64,000 nucleotides of DNA from contig OY744471.1 of NCBI GenBank assembly GCA_963556145.1, positions 4,023,590 to 4,087,589 on the forward strand, written 5' to 3'. Below, in pieces: positions 1 through 12,326 of this stretch (positions are counted from its first letter, which is position 1; each line of letters begins with the position of its first letter). The notes below the pieces were generated by a model. That model saw only the letters and a list, made by a program, of their open reading frames with translations. It did not search any database and was not told where the DNA came from. Position numbers and translations under genes: made by a program. The DNA comes from Hygrocybe punicea. Lineage: Eukaryota; Basidiomycota; Agaricomycetes; Agaricales; Hygrophoraceae.

Positions 1-94
1 AGTAATCTCTACATACGATGTACCATAAAGGAGAATAAACTAGGATTTAAATAAAAAATAAAAAAAATAAAAAAATACCAACAATGTCGGTCAA
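1..94. other. A-rich left edge upstream of E1 gag fragment
   Basis: The first 94 bases are AT-rich with runs of A interrupted by single T. A TAA at 68-70 lies in frame with the following open frame, so the gag capsid region that should precede it is not visible here. It may lie left of the window or have been replaced by this A-rich stretch. Confidence 0.4.
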
Positions 95-1273
95 ATGATG
101 TATAGCGTATCCCCTGCAGTTCACACCAACGTCCTGGCGTCAGCAATGAGCTCTAACGACTTGCGCATTGAGGAACTGGAGTGCGAACTTTTCACGCTTA
201 AAAAGGTAAAATTTGACGGTGTAGAGATTTCTCGTCAGCGCAAACCCGTCCCGTCTACCACCAGTTTACCTCATCCATGCGCTCAGCCCGCGCCTGATCA
301 ATCAACCGCGCAACAAGCCCCTTTGCCTGCGACACCTGCTCCTACCACAGAACCACCCATCCATCCCTTCGCATCCACACCGGAAACCGTGTACTGCCTG
401 CCACACGAACATAATTTTGCAGGTCCGCCATTAAAGCAATCTAAGGATAAAGAACCTGCGTATCGCACTCAAGCCCCTATCCAGGACTCTAAGATTATTA
501 GTGAGGTTTACTCGTGCTCTATGGTGGCTCCCTGTGTCATGCTCACACCAATGGAATTGTTCTCAATTTCTCCGGACTGTCATTCAAAACTTCGCGATGA
601 TATTACGCCCAAGCGAGTCCAACCTCCTGGTGCATTGCCGGTAAAAGTTAACATCTTCGCCGACGACCCACTTCCTTTTGCATCATGCGAGAATACTTGC
701 AAAAATGCCTCCGCTGAACCGCAACCCATCATTGTTCCCAACCCGTATGAGACCTACCTCATGAGTCTCTCGCCAGGCGAAATTCCTGAAATCCTTACTG
801 TCGCAAAAGAATCGCACGCTCTACGCGCCGTTAATTTGCTAGTCGATGGACAAGAACAAGTCAGTAGCATCATTACCCCTGGTTCGCAAATCGTCGCAAT
901 GTCGGAAGACGTCTGTCATCAGTTTAGTCTCCCCTATGACCCGGCGATTCGTCTCAATATGCAGTCGGCGAATGGTTCGATTGATCAGTCCCTGGGTCTC
1001 ACACAGAATGTTCCTTGTAAAATTGGCGACATCACACTTTTCCTGCAGATGCATGTCATCCATGACCCCGCATACCATATTCTCCTGGGACGACCGTTTG
1101 ATGTACTTAGGGAAAGCGTTGTCAAGAATTACCGCAACGAAGACCAGACGATTACAATACGCAATCCAAATTCGAACAGATCGGCGACAATTCCAACATA
1201 CCCTAGAAGCGAAGCACAACGGCACGGCGTACCCCTACACTCGTCCTCAGTTTTTATCAACAAGGGGAACTGA
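95..1273 (+). pseudogene. E1 gag C-terminal part and retropepsin-like protease (Ty3/gypsy)
   Basis: A 392-codon open frame. Its start (an E/L-rich helix followed by KVKFDGVEI) matches the region after the zinc knuckle in element D (RVRFDGIEI near 13780), so the capsid and zinc knuckle are missing. A Pro/Thr-rich linker follows. Residues about 250-350 look like a retropepsin: a block ending in PGSQIVAMS and a distal hydrophobic block ILLGRPF. The active site should read Asp-x-Gly; here it reads T-P-G, so the catalytic Asp is absent and the enzyme is probably dead. It ends 23 nt before the pol frame, which lies in a different frame. In an intact element it would cleave Gag-Pol. Family assignment is from order and motifs; a complete gag start cannot be identified. 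Confidence 0.7.
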
Positions 1274-1296
1274 GCGCACTAGATGATGGAGACATC

Positions 1297-4200
1297 ATGC
1301 TAGTAATAGTGCACGACGAACATACCAACGCTACATACATTGAATCTTATACCCATTTAGCGGACTCATCGTCTTCGTCTACAGTTCCCCACATCTATCT
1401 TTCCACCTGCGATTTTCCTAATGGTTCCCCGTCTACTCCAGTATGCTCAACCTCTGTTTCTCCTTTGTCGTCAGATCCCTTGTCGTCCTTTTCCTATTCA
1501 GCTTCATCTGTGTCTCCTTCTACACTATCAGATGACTTCGCTAGCGTTTTCGCCACCCAAAATAAAGTCTACAAGCCCGTCGCTCGCAAGGTCAAGCCTG
1601 TCATTGCTGAACTCCCCGACAAATTCCGCATAATACGCAATATCACTGGCGATCCGCTTGCCGAACTTCCTAACCTCGATCCGAATCCTCCATCTTTCAT
1701 CCCCACAGACCGCTACATGCAGGAACGTCGCGATGCGTTTGACAAAGTTCACGAAGGCGACTTCCTCTGGCCGGCTGAGCACGCACTAATGCACGACTTT
1801 ATATGCAAACAAGAGAAAGGTTTCGCGTGGACTGACAACGAGCGCGGAAGATTTCGCACTGATTTCTTTCCACCCATCGAGTTCCCCGTATTACCGCACA
1901 CTCCCTGGATCCAGCGCAACATTCCAATTCCTCCTGGTATTTATGAGGAAGTATGTAATATTATTCGCCGTAAAATCGAAGCCAAAGTCTACGAACCCTC
2001 GAACTCCTCTTATCGCTCACGTTGGTTTACGGTTCTGAAGAAAGGTGGTAAAATGCTTCGCATCGTTCACAGTCTCGAGCCTCTTAATGCTGTAACCATC
2101 GCGCATTCTGGCGTTCCTCCTATCCCCGAACACATGGCCGAACAGTTCGCTGGCCGATCCTGTGGCGCCTGCTTTGATTTATACGTCGGATACGACAAGC
2201 GACCTATCACCGAGTCTTCACGCGACTACACCACCTTCCAAACACCTTTCAGAGCATTGCAATTTGTTACTCTGCCTATGGGATGGACAAATTCAGTCCC
2301 GATATTCCACAACGACGTTACTTTCATCCTGCAACCAGAGATCCCGCACTGGACGATACCTTACATCGACGATGTTCCAGTCAAAGGCCCTAAATCGTCC
2401 TATCTCCTACACGACGGCACTTACGAAACTATTGCCGTGAACCTGGATATTCGCCGCTTCGTCTGGGAACATTTCACTATGCTTAATCGCATTGTCCAGC
2501 GCATGAAATACTGTGGGGGAACCTTTTCCGCCTTCAAGTCTACTCTCTGCGCTCCTGAAATCACAGTAGTAGGCCATTGCTGCACAACTAACGGACGCTT
2601 ACCCGATGAAGAGAAACTAGCCACGATTCGTAACTGGGGCCCTTGCCACAGCCTGTCCGATGTCCGCTCGTTCCTTGGCACAGTAGGCGTTCTTCGAATC
2701 TTTATCCGCAACTTCGCGCAGCGTGCGCATCATCTTGTTAAACTCACATGCAAAGACACACCCTTCGAATTTGGTCCCGACCAGATCGCCGCTCAGGCAG
2801 ACCTGAAACAAGCCATTCTCGATTCACCTGCGCTTCGTCCGATCGACTACACTTCAGATTCGCCGGTCATTCTTGCTGTCGACACATCCTACATCGCTGT
2901 TGGATACATCCTCTGTCAATGTGACCCCAACAACCCTTCTCGCCGTTTCTACAACCGCTTTGGTTCTATCACACTAAATGATCGTGAGTTGCGCTTCTCT
3001 CAACCTAAACTAGAAATCTTCGGTCTTTATCGCGCGCTCTGCGACCTGCGGCTGTACTTAATCAGCATTCGTAATCTCGTTGTCGAAGTAGACGTGCACT
3101 ACATCACAGGCATGCTACGCAACCCAGACATCGCACCAAGTGCTAGCGTTAACCACTGGATTGCCACGATTCTCACTTTCCACTGCACTATAGTCCACGT
3201 CCCAGGTACACACCATGGCCCGGATGGTCTTTCAAGGCGTGTACAACAACCTCTGGATTCTCTGCCAGAAAAGGACAGCGTAGAAGAAACTGAAGACTGG
3301 ATCAACCACCTCTATGGTTTCGTGCATATGATCAATACTCCTCATCCATCCCTGCGTTCGTTGCAATCTTGTTCCACTTTCACCGCACTCGTGACTGGGG
3401 ACAGTCACCATCTCAGTGAGGAGGAAGGATCCAATCCTACGCTTACCTACAATGATGTACCGCGCACTGACGCTGCTTGCAGACAAGACGATCGCATAAC
3501 CCTAGTAAAGAAATGGCTCAGCGACTTAGAGCACCCGATCGACCTTGCCGATTCTGACTACACGACCTTCATCCGATACTGTACAGACTTTTTCCTCGAC
3601 GGAACTAGACTATGGCGCAAAGACCAGAATGGCGCGCACAAGTTAGTTATATCGCACGATCACCGAACATCAATTATGCGACAAGCCCATGACGAAGTAG
3701 GACACAAAGGATTTTACGCGACTGGCGCTATGATCGCAGAATGCTTCTGGTGGCCACACATGCAAGCCGATATCCACTGGTTCATTCGCACATGTCATCT
3801 TTGCCAGCTTCGCCAATCCCGTCAGATTCTCATTCCCCCTGTCATCGCAACGCCCGCCCCACTTTTCACCAAAATATTCATCGACACAATGCACTTGCCG
3901 ACATCTAGCAGATACAAATATATAATCCAAGGACGCTGCTCACTTACTCAGTACCCCGAATTCAGAATGCTTTGCAACGAAAATGCTCGCGCAATCGGAG
4001 ATTTGGTATTCGAAGATATTCTCTGTCGATGGGGTTCTCTCCGCGAAATCGTTACAGACAACGGACCCGCGCTCATCAAATCCCTCACTTATCTTTCGAA
4101 GTGATACCGCGTTAACCACATTCGCATCTCCGGCTACAATTCCTGTGCAAACGGTCTCGTGGAACGACCACACTACGATGTTCGACAATCTCCCTTCAAA

Positions 4201-4860
4201 GCTGCAGACGGCGACCAGTTTAGATGGGCCAATGTGACGTATTCAGTATTTTGGGCTGAACGTATCACTATCCGACGACGAATGGGCTGCTCACCTTACT
4301 TCGCAGCAACTGGCGCTCATCCCCTATTACCACTCGACATCATAGAAGCAACATACCTTCAACCCCCGCCGGATTCGGTCCTATCTTCTACAGACCTTAT
4401 CGCGCGATGCGCGGTCGCACTCCAAAAACGTAGCGACGATATTAATCGCATATACTCACAAGTATATGACGCGCGGTGGAAAGCGGCACAATGTTTTGAA
4501 AAGCAACACGCGAACACGATTTGCAACTTCGATTTCAAAAGTGGTGACTTAGTACTCATTCGCAACACACAGATAGAGAAAGTGCTCAACCGGAAAATGC
4601 GCCCACACTATCTTGGTCCCCTCATTGTTATTTCACGCAACTTTGGCGGCGCTTACATTCTCTGCGAACTTGATGGATCTGTCTTTCACCGACCAATCAC
4701 AGCGTTTTGAGTTGTCCCCTATTTTGCTCGCCGTTCAATCTCACTCCCACCGCGCTTCCTTGATATTCCTGTGCAACAACTAAACGAACTCGAAAACACT
4801 TCCGACGACGATCAACCTCCTGAAGCACAGGAACCCAGTTCTGATGTCAACGATGATTGA
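1297..4860 (+). pseudogene. E1 pol: reverse transcriptase, RNase H, integrase (two in-frame TGA)
   Basis: One frame of 1188 codons runs to the TGA at 4858-4860, broken by TGA at 4102-4104 and 4708-4710. Domains in order: reverse transcriptase with motif A FDLYVGYD and catalytic YIDD (about 2365); RNase H with AVDTS, a central Glu and EVDVHY; integrase zinc finger HX4H...CX2C (about 3690-3815); integrase core with Asp in FIDTMH, Asp in TDNGPA and, after the first stop, Glu in GLVERPH; then a C-terminal tail. The order RT-RNase H-integrase defines Ty3/gypsy. Both stops sit where element D's related frame or family pattern has Arg, and one C-to-T change of CGA explains each. Catalytic residues of RT and integrase are otherwise intact, so the copy is fairly young. 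Non-functional unless the stops are read through. Confidence 0.92.
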
Positions 4861-5181
4861 CTGAATTTCTATGCTTCTCTCATTTTTACACTTATCGCCT
4901 ATACCTTGTTTTTCTTTTATTGTAGCACAAGATTCAAGTCGCAATAACAGCGAGACTTTTGTTGCGCAAGACTTCATCTTTGCGGGGTTTTATGGCGATG
5001 ATGATCTACTGAGCCTTTCCCCTAGATAAGTTTATATTTGTTTCTTTCACTTCCTGTGGCTTTTTTTTCATTCGATTCGAGCGCAGACTTGTTATTTATT
5101 ATACAGATATAAAAACAACTAAAAATATTTTACATATATGTAACACAGATGGCGCGTGCGCATTTTTGCACCTTCTCCCGT
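4861..5181. other. E1 region between pol and the antisense gene
   Basis: About 320 bases of mixed, T-rich sequence after the pol stop. No open frame or repeat is convincing. It would serve as the 3' untranslated region for both pol (plus strand) and the convergent antisense gene (minus strand). Confidence 0.4.
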
Positions 5182-6460
5182 TTACTCCTCACCTTCCCCA
5201 TACTCCTCCTCCTTGTCCTCCAGCTGCACCAACTCCCGCCTCATTTCGGTCTGCACTGTCACCCACACTGTGACCCATTCTTCGATCACCGAGATCTCTT
5301 CCCGTAACACACGTTTGCGCGCTTCCATGTCCATGACCCACACACTTTGTGGCGGATGGGTACCAATATAGGCTATGATGATCAGTCAGCGTGTTCGATA
5401 CCCTGTCGTTTTAGCGACTTACCTCAGGGGGGCAGCTGGTTTCTCTCCATCCCTTTCCCCTTATCCGCCTGCGCCTTTCCCTTGTCTGTGCGACCTTTGC
5501 TGGAAACCGGCTTCCTCGGCGTGCTCCGCCTGCATTTCCTCTCCCCCATCCGGTTCACCCCGTTCCAAAAGCATCCCTGCTTCGCATCGTGGCACCTCTT
5601 GCACCGCAGATCCTGCTCGTCGAACTGGCAAACAACATTGGCGGCCCTCGCTGCGCGGCAGCGATCGCACTATGAAGTTCTCATGAGTACAGATGAATGG
5701 TAAAGCGTTACTAGTTGCTTACCTTGCCTTGGACATCGCGAAGGTCCTTACCAGGACCGACCCTCCTGCACTTTTTCGATGGCCCCCCCCTGCCCATCGT
5801 ATTCCATTTCGAATCCTATCTCTTCTTCCCCCTGCGAGCCCGCTTCCATCTTGCTGCCCCCGTCCCCCTTGTTCGACCCCATCATCAACGCCGACATTTC
5901 GTCCCGTGTGATCTCTTTGCGCAGGAACTGCGCATATAGAACCTTGGCGCGTTCCTTTTGCTCCACAGCTCTGTCTGCGGCCTCCTTCGCCAACCTGGCC
6001 CACTCGATCTCAGCCTCGCGAGCTTTCTTCTGCTCGCCTTCATGCGTCTCGCATGCTTTTTGCTCCACCTCGGCTTGCTCCTTCGCCTTCCTTGCGTCTT
6101 CTTGAGCTTTCTTCGCCTTGGCATGCAACCTCGGGAGCAAAATCTCCCCGCCCCATTGCAACGCCTTCTCATCCTCTATAAAGTCCAACGCCGTGATGGC
6201 GTCCCTCCGCATCTCCTCGACTTCCTTGCTACTCTCTATCAGCCTGGTTGTTCATTCGAACTCGAGATAATTGTACTGGTTGATCAGAGGTAGTCAGCAA
6301 AAAGGTTAGCACAGTTGTGATGACTTACCAGGAGTTCTTCGAAATCCTGTCCCCACGCGATCCACTCTTCTCCAGCAGCGCCCTCCGCTGGTTTCATGTC
6401 CATGTGTGTCTTGAGGGCCTCAAAGGCAGCGGCGATGAATTCGGCCATCGGGTGTGTCAT
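5182..6460 (-). pseudogene. E1 antisense gene, CX2C cysteine-cluster and coiled-coil protein
   Basis: A spliced minus-strand gene downstream of pol. Exon 1 is 6460-6329 (44 codons, starts MTHPMAEF, donor GTAAGT). Exon 2 starts at 6275 and is a long K/A/E-rich coiled coil. A third exon near 5660-5412 carries CDRC...C...CKRC...C, and a last exon (about 5375-5182) is another E/R-rich coiled coil ending at TAA. Exon 2 contains a TGA at 6254-6252, and stops also occur just before the cysteine cluster (TAG) and near the exon 2 end (TAA); all fit C-to-T changes. The cysteine spacing and the order acidic exon, coiled coil, cysteine cluster, coiled coil match the antisense genes of C and D. The cluster resembles zinc-binding DNA-binding modules such as Zn2Cys6, but spacing is not canonical, so nucleic-acid binding is only inferred. 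Exons 3 and 4 boundaries are approximate. Confidence 0.68.
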
Positions 6461-6590
6461 CGTACGGATTGGTGGTGAAGGTCGAAGATGAAGGTTAGCA
6501 AACATCGACGCGTCGCTTCTGTTTATAAGTCAGACTCGCACGTGACTTTCCCACGGCCCACGCGATTGACTGAGGACAGTCAAGATTTCA

Positions 6591-6604
6591 GTAAGGAGGA
6601 AAAA
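6591..6604 (+). promoter_or_regulatory. E1 polypurine tract
   Basis: A purine run GTAAGGAGGAAAAA directly precedes a TGATACG LTR start. A polypurine tract next to the 3' LTR primes plus-strand DNA synthesis. Upstream the phrase GACTGAGGACAGTC echoes the GACTGGGGACAGTC before the 3' LTR of element B. Confidence 0.65.
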
Positions 6605-7438
6605 TGATACGCAGTCTCTCCCTTTGGGCACAGAATCTCTCATAGGATCCAATTCTACTTTCCCTACGACTCTTCCACATCCTGCATACATGTGAAACAT
6701 CAGCACGCCGCCCGCGACTTGCGCGACTTATGCCAATCGACGTGCATGTGACTGCAACATCTTCGCTGTATCTTAACCGCGCAACCCGGTCTCAATACGC
6801 TGAAACATGACCGTTAAACATGACCTATACATTCAGACACCGAGTCCGATACCAGAAATGTAATTCATCCGGTTTATCTTCGTCTTTTTGCTGACTTTCA
6901 TGTGATATTCGCTGTTATTTCAAATCCTTCGCTATTCCGTTCCTGTTTCATCGCTTTCATGCAATATTTCGCTGCATTTCTATTTCACTCATCCACCCTT
7001 AAACCCCTATCCCTTTAGAATATAAAAAATGTCCTGTAGTAGAAAATAAACGAAGAAGAACCCAGTTCTCCCCTCTCCACTAGTTTGCATCTTATGTTTG
7101 AAGATCCAGTCATTCCTACTCAAATCTGTGTCTTCTTTTGTTGCATACTCTCCGCTATTGCGACCTAAGTCGTAGCGTAGAATCCTCGTCTCGTCACATC
7201 ATCGCTGCATATCGCGCTGTCATCTAGGACACCCAGCTAAGCCTTCCAATTCTTGATTATCACTGCGTTGCGATATCGCGTTATCTCGCGACTCTCTGCA
7301 TTTGTTTATTTGATTGCGCATATTATCACGCATTATCGTGTTATTGTCGGGAGTGTCCCAAGTCCCGTTCGCACCTTTGCAACGTTTTCATCTTTTATTA
7401 TCTCTTTATCCAGGGTTATAGATGTGGAAACCGCATCA
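6605..7438 (+). repeat. E1 3' LTR (right end approximate)
   Basis: Starts TGATACG right after the polypurine tract; a candidate end CGCATCA near 7438 forms an inverted terminal match with one mismatch. A TATA-like ATATAAAAAA lies near 7019. The 5' LTR is outside the window, so the right boundary and target duplication cannot be verified. Confidence 0.5.
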
Positions 7439-7551
7439 TTGGCTCCTCTCATTGTCATTGTCTCCTCTATCCTCGTGCTGTCGCCCTCAGTGGCACTCCC
7501 TTTGTTCACGTATACACTGGCCCATGTTTCAATGTCAGATGGCCTTTTCGT

Positions 7552-8722
7552 TCACAGTTGCGATGTCTGGATGGCAGTGTCATGACCTTGAGTTGGCTTG
7601 GGCATGCTTGGGTATGCACTTGGGGTGGGCATGGGGCCTGGGATGCATTTCGACACATCTTGTTGTACGGGCACAAGGTTTTGGGTCCGCGTGGCCATGA
7701 ACTGGCGGGGCATTGATGCCAGCATGGTGGGACTGTGTGTTGTGACAAGTACAAATGCGTTTCTCAGTGGGGGTGGTGTTTCTTCGAGAGGTAGGGTTGT
7801 TTGGGCAGGTGCTGGGGTATGGCGAGTCTTGCAGTTGGTGCTGGGTGACAGGGGGTGTGTTGGGATGCATGGGGCCATTCTGGACACATGTTGGTGGGCT
7901 GGTACTGCAACATGTGGTGGGTTTGGTGACGTGGCATGTTCTGGTGTGGTTGTCATCATTTTTGGCAAGGGTGGGGGCATTGTGGTGTGCTGGGATGCGT
8001 TTTCATGTGAGGACAGGGCCGTTTGGGTGCCCAAAGATGACATGGCGCATTTGGTTGCAGGCTCAGCTGTTTTTGGTGATGTTGTCTGTACAGATGTGGA
8101 CGCACAGATGGGCAGTGCTGTTTGTGTGGAAATGGAGGTGCTGGTGCATGGTTTTGTTGGGGTGGTAGTGGACGGTGCTTTTGAAGTCACATCTGTGGGT
8201 GCTGTTTGGGTTGCTATGCAGGCACGGGACAGTGTTGCTTGAGTTGCATCAGTCTGCGTTGATGCGGACATGCAGGTGGATGGAGCTGTTTGGGTTGATG
8301 TGGAGGTACTGGGAGGCTGTGGGTGGTAAGCATTCCCCATTAAAAATCCTTGATTGCACGCATCCTGATAGCCCAACCTTCAAACCCTTCTTCATATCCT
8401 CGTGAATAGCCATCTTTCCTGCCCGCTTCGTATGCATTTTGCAGACTTTCTGCTTCCTTTTCAGCATCTTCGCATCCACAGTGAGCCATTCTAGACCGAA
8501 TGCAACATAAAAGAACTCAGCAAGCACGAGTATTTTGTCTTCTGTTATGATAAATTTGTTGATGGCCACTTCGCAGACATTTTGCTTATATTCTTCTGTA
8601 TATTTGCTTGTAGTATGCGATTCGCTGAAGCTAGCAATGTTATTGATAGCTGGAGTGGACTCAGCATGGGATGCAGCTTTCTTTTTCTTCACAGGTGCTT
8701 TTTTGTTGCTCGGGCCAGGCAT
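7552..8722 (-). pseudogene. Unrecognised protein with lysine-rich start and repeated TQT motifs
   Basis: Starts MPGPSNKK at 8722. The first part (to about 8390) is a lysine-rich start, then an alpha-helical region and K/R-rich helix. Near 8385 the reading frame changes by one base without a plausible intron; the downstream frame runs to 7552 and is rich in Thr, Ser, Pro and Gln. That tail repeats TQT or VQT/IQT motifs about seven times (STSTQTA, SASTQTD, IATQTAP, SISTQTA, TSVQTTS, LGTQTAL, AIQTSQ). TQT is the core of the binding motif for dynein light chain LC8 (known biology); that this tail binds LC8 is inference. No transposase or domain is recognised. It lies between E1 and D and may be a cargo gene of an older element. 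The frame break suggests a pseudogene. Confidence 0.5.
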
Positions 8723-9388
8723 GTGGATTGCGAAAATCAAGAAAAGTGTGATGCAAATGTAAAACGCGAGAATGAAGAGTGTAAAATGCAAAATGCAGAG
8801 ACCCAGGATGCAAAATGCAAAGACACAAAAACTCAAAGATGCAGAGACTCAGAGACACCAAGAAAGATGCAAGCACTTGAGAAAAAAGACTAAGTCAGCA
8901 TGTTAAAGCTCAAATCACGCTCTCATCACCACGATGGACATGAAGAGCTATCGCTAGGCTCAGAGGCTAAAGCTAAGACTGGATCTCTACTGACTACTAA
9001 ACAGGGCTATCTACTGGCTCAAACCATGGGAAGGTCACGTGATCACTGGACTAGTAGCCACAATCCACTAGTCCATCAGCAGATGTCTTTGGCATTTTCT
9101 TCCCCAAATCATTGTCATTCCCACTCTTTCATGGTATGTCTACCCCAGGTGCATGCATCGCCATAAGCTGACTACACTCAGTACTTGGCTTTACAGGTGG
9201 CTTGGAACCTCTATACTACACTATCCACCTCCAGCCATTTTTCTCAACATCTATCTGTTCAGTTTGTGCATGGCTGGTCTATCCTTCATATATCAGACAT
9301 GTACTGTACTTATATAAATATATTTGTTGCTTGAGAGTCAAATCAAATTGTGCATTACCACAGAAATGGCTGCAGATCATCCTTCATC
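8723..9388. other. No gene recognised
   Basis: Contains degenerate short AGA/CA-rich repeats just upstream of the preceding minus-strand gene (about 8770-8890) and otherwise non-repetitive sequence. Nothing else could be supported. Confidence 0.4.
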
Positions 9389-10224
9389 ATGACTTGCATG
9401 AGGAACGCTCAACAAAAACAAAGCAGAGGTCCCAAAGCACACCGGACAGCTCCTGTCCCTAAGGACCTGCAAGTTGAGGCTGGCAAAAGCCCTACACTCC
9501 CTTGTCCTCAAACACATCCCACACCAATGCCAGCCTACAAAGTGCATGACAACAATGGACTAGACAACTTGGAACCAGATGTCAAAGAGCTAGATCGTGA
9601 CAAGGTACACAATCCACCTCCTGGCTCTGACAACAAGCAAGACACCGACAATGTCAACATCCTTGTCAAGGAGCTTCTTGGGCCAGCTGGGGCCACAGAA
9701 GCAAAACACAATGAAGAATTTGAGGTCGTAAAAGGCTTCAGCTCAAATTCTGATGCTGATTCTGAACCTGAAGGTTTTCTGGTTTTTATTCACATATTTC
9801 CTGCACTTATGCTGATTTACAGATGCTCTCTGCCTCGAATTCAATATCCCTATCGGGACCACATCCAATGTACAAAATTTTTCATCTGGTATCACTTGGA
9901 GTATGTTTTATAGTAAGGTTGCCGATGTGATGGATATTCGGCATTCCAAACTTGAGGTGGCCTATAAGTTCAGCACATGGACTGCCAAGGCATGACCTCT
10001 CCTACTCACCAAAGCAACTCACCAACGTGAAACATCTCACAAGGGTGGAAAAAGATGGGGAGATGATAAGAAGGACAAGGTAATATTCTCATTTGATAAT
10101 ACTATGTATTGGACTGACTACATGCTTGGACAAGGTGAAGGCCAAGAGGAAGAAATGAGCAGACACAGATGAGGAGACATCTCTCCACTAGGTTAATGCA
10201 GATACACTCACAGCATCAGGGTGG
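9389..10224 (+). pseudogene. Unrecognised spliced gene, interrupted by element D
   Basis: Begins MTCMRNAQQ at 9389. Exon 1 (9389-9773) is hydrophilic and Pro/Asp-rich; an intron 9774-9832 (acceptor TTTACAG) joins in phase to exon 2, which reads EFNIPIGTTSN and then a helical block ADVMDIRHSK. A TGA at 9993-9995 (CGA to TGA compatible) breaks exon 2. The gene then reaches the GTGG duplication of D at 10221-10224, so its remaining exons, if any, lie right of 38474. I do not recognise a family with confidence; such proteins are commonly found in agaricomycete transposon-rich regions. Function unknown. Confidence 0.45.
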
Positions 10225-10973
10225 TGTAGAGGGCTTTCGGCCCTCTGAGGCTGTAAACTCAATATCTCACAAATCCACTCGAACCCGATGTAACCCGATG
10301 CATACTGACTAGCACGGCCACTTGCATATAGGGTCGGTCCATCTCCTAAACTCACGGAATCCTAATTATCGCAGATGGATCTCATCGGACTCGATTCCCA
10401 ACTTTGGACTTGCCTTATATACACATCCCCTCATCCTTTCGGAGATATGTACAAATCTTTAGATCTTTTTCTTGGATATTTACTTTCCCCTCCATTTTCC
10501 TGTCATCGTCACATCGCAACCCACTTCTCATTTCCCCATTTCCATTCCTCTTTGTTCTCTCTCATCGGCCGAGGACTCTCATCTGAATCTAGATAGAGAT
10601 TTTTGTAGTATAAAAATGGTGCCCAAGCACCATGTCAAGAAACCAGTTCTCCCATTTCCTCTCTCTCAGAATCAGTCTCTCAGTAAAATCTATCACTCAT
10701 ACAACTCGTCAGATTCCTTGACACTCTCCGCATTGTTCTACCCTCCTTATTCTTACATCTCTCGTCACCTGACACCTGACCCGCCGTACCCAACATCATT
10801 GGCTTCATCGGCTTAGACCGGTTTCGATAGATATCAGTAGTTTTGCTCAGTGGCTTTCTACTCCTTTGTCTCTTTTCACTTACTGAAGCTTGCTAACTAT
10901 TCCCTGTCACTTCTACACTGACACCCCCAGGCTAGGATCTTTGTTCCGCAGCCACCCTGACCTCGCCATTACA
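10225..10973 (+). repeat. Element D 5' LTR
   Basis: 749 bp, TGTAGAGG...TTACA. A TATA box TATAAAAA lies at about 10609-10616. Compared with the 3' LTR it lacks about 35 bp near 10290. It shares TGTAGAG with the starts of B and C LTRs. Confidence 0.92.
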
Positions 10974-10975
10974 TC

Positions 10976-10994
10976 TGGAGCCCACCACAAGGAG
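10976..10994 (+). promoter_or_regulatory. Element D tRNA primer-binding site, decayed
   Basis: TGGAGCCCACCACAAGGAG starts two bases after the LTR end, the same place and nearly the same sequence as in C (17821) and B (34935). D has CACA where the others have CGCG, two CpG-to-CpA changes. TGG at the start pairs with the CCA end of a tRNA. Confidence 0.85.
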
Positions 10995-11215
10995 TAGTTT
11001 AGCATCACCATAGCTTCCTCTTCCCGTATCACTTCCTCTGACCATCGTCTTCGAGATTTCCCCAAAGAACTCTTCAACAAGAACTTTCTTTAGCTGCCTT
11101 CGACCCGACAATTGACGACGACTTCTTCCAACTAGTACCTGATCACCTTGCTGGACATAACAATCTTCCACTCATCTCAGGGTCAAATACACCCTTATAC
11201 CTCTCATCCAACAGT

Positions 11216-11462
11216 TAGGGTTGACCACGGGTTTGGGTCAACCCACGGTATTACCAAAATGGGTTGCGTGGGTACGGGTAGGGTGTTTGGTTTCATCACC
11301 CGTGACCATACAGTCACCCGTACCCATGGTGTCGTGGTTTTCACAGGTATGTCAACACACGACGACAACTACAACAATGACTACAACAACGACCGTGACA
11401 ACAACAACAACAACAACTATGAACACAAAACAACAGCAACAACAACAACTACAACAACAACT

Positions 11463-11505
<43 letters not shown>

Positions 11506-12113
11506 CGAGTTTATGCATGGCCGGGAAAACAGCCAGTGAGGTGGTGCGCCCACCCTCTGGCTGTCAGGTACGTCAATTATCATCATCTCATTAAACTGGC
11601 TCGTGCTAATCTTGCTACTTTATTATTTTTATTTAGTTTCATTGGTCGTCTTTGCTAAACGACGATGACACAACATGACAACGACACAACGTGACGACAA
11701 CGATGACACAACACGATGATGACACAACGCGACGACGACGACGATGCTGTTAACACGACAATACAACGACCCAACACCAACGTCGTCGACGTCAGCTCTG
11801 GCCCAGTGGCCAGGCCGTTCCGGTGAGGACAGTGGAAGTTGGCAGGTGCATCAAGAGGCTGAGGGCTGCAGAGCCGTCGCAAAACAAACTGGCCACGTCA
11901 ATTGACATGTGCTGGGTGTTTGCAACAACTTTGGGCACACCCTGGCTCTGAAAAAACCAGGGGACCGCGGGTTGGGACAGACAGGTATGGGGGACCGGGG
12001 GACTGAGGGTCAGAACAGATGGGTACGGGTTGTACCCATTACAGGTGCAGGTTCAGTGGGTACAGGTGCAATGTTGGCCATGCCAACCTGTCACGAACCC
12101 GTGGTCAACCCTA
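11216..12113. mobile_element. hAT-like non-autonomous element with 8-bp target duplication
   Basis: Terminal inverted repeats TAGGGTTGACCACGGGTT and its complement end at 11216 and 12113, flanked by the 8-bp direct repeat CCAACAGT at 11208-11215 and 12114-12121. An 8-bp duplication with short inverted ends is the hallmark of hAT elements. Near both ends copies of GGGTACGGGT occur, possible transposase-binding sites. No transposase is encoded. The interior has an ACA/CAA microsatellite (about 11430-11510), an intron-like stretch (donor GTACGT near 11568, branch-like GCTAAT, acceptor TTTAG near 11637), and GACGA/CACAA-rich sequence. Superfamily is inferred from duplication length. Confidence 0.85.
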
Positions 12114-12326
12114 CCAACAGTTTCGAATTGGTCGATATACCGATTATTACGATAACACCCAACTCATCTGATCTTAGTTCCACACCCGCATCACCTATGT
12201 CCCCGACCTCAACTTCATTAGAACCTCCGTCCATGTCTTTGCTCTTGACATCAAAAACTCCATCTTCCTCCTCATCCTCGTCCTCGTCTTCGCCCATGCC
12301 ATTATCATCCACGTTACCCAACCCGC

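Noticed and set aside
7598..8242. 214-codon plus-strand frame opposite the TQT gene
   Set aside because: It is the complement of the Thr/Pro-rich coding frame and has no recognisable features.
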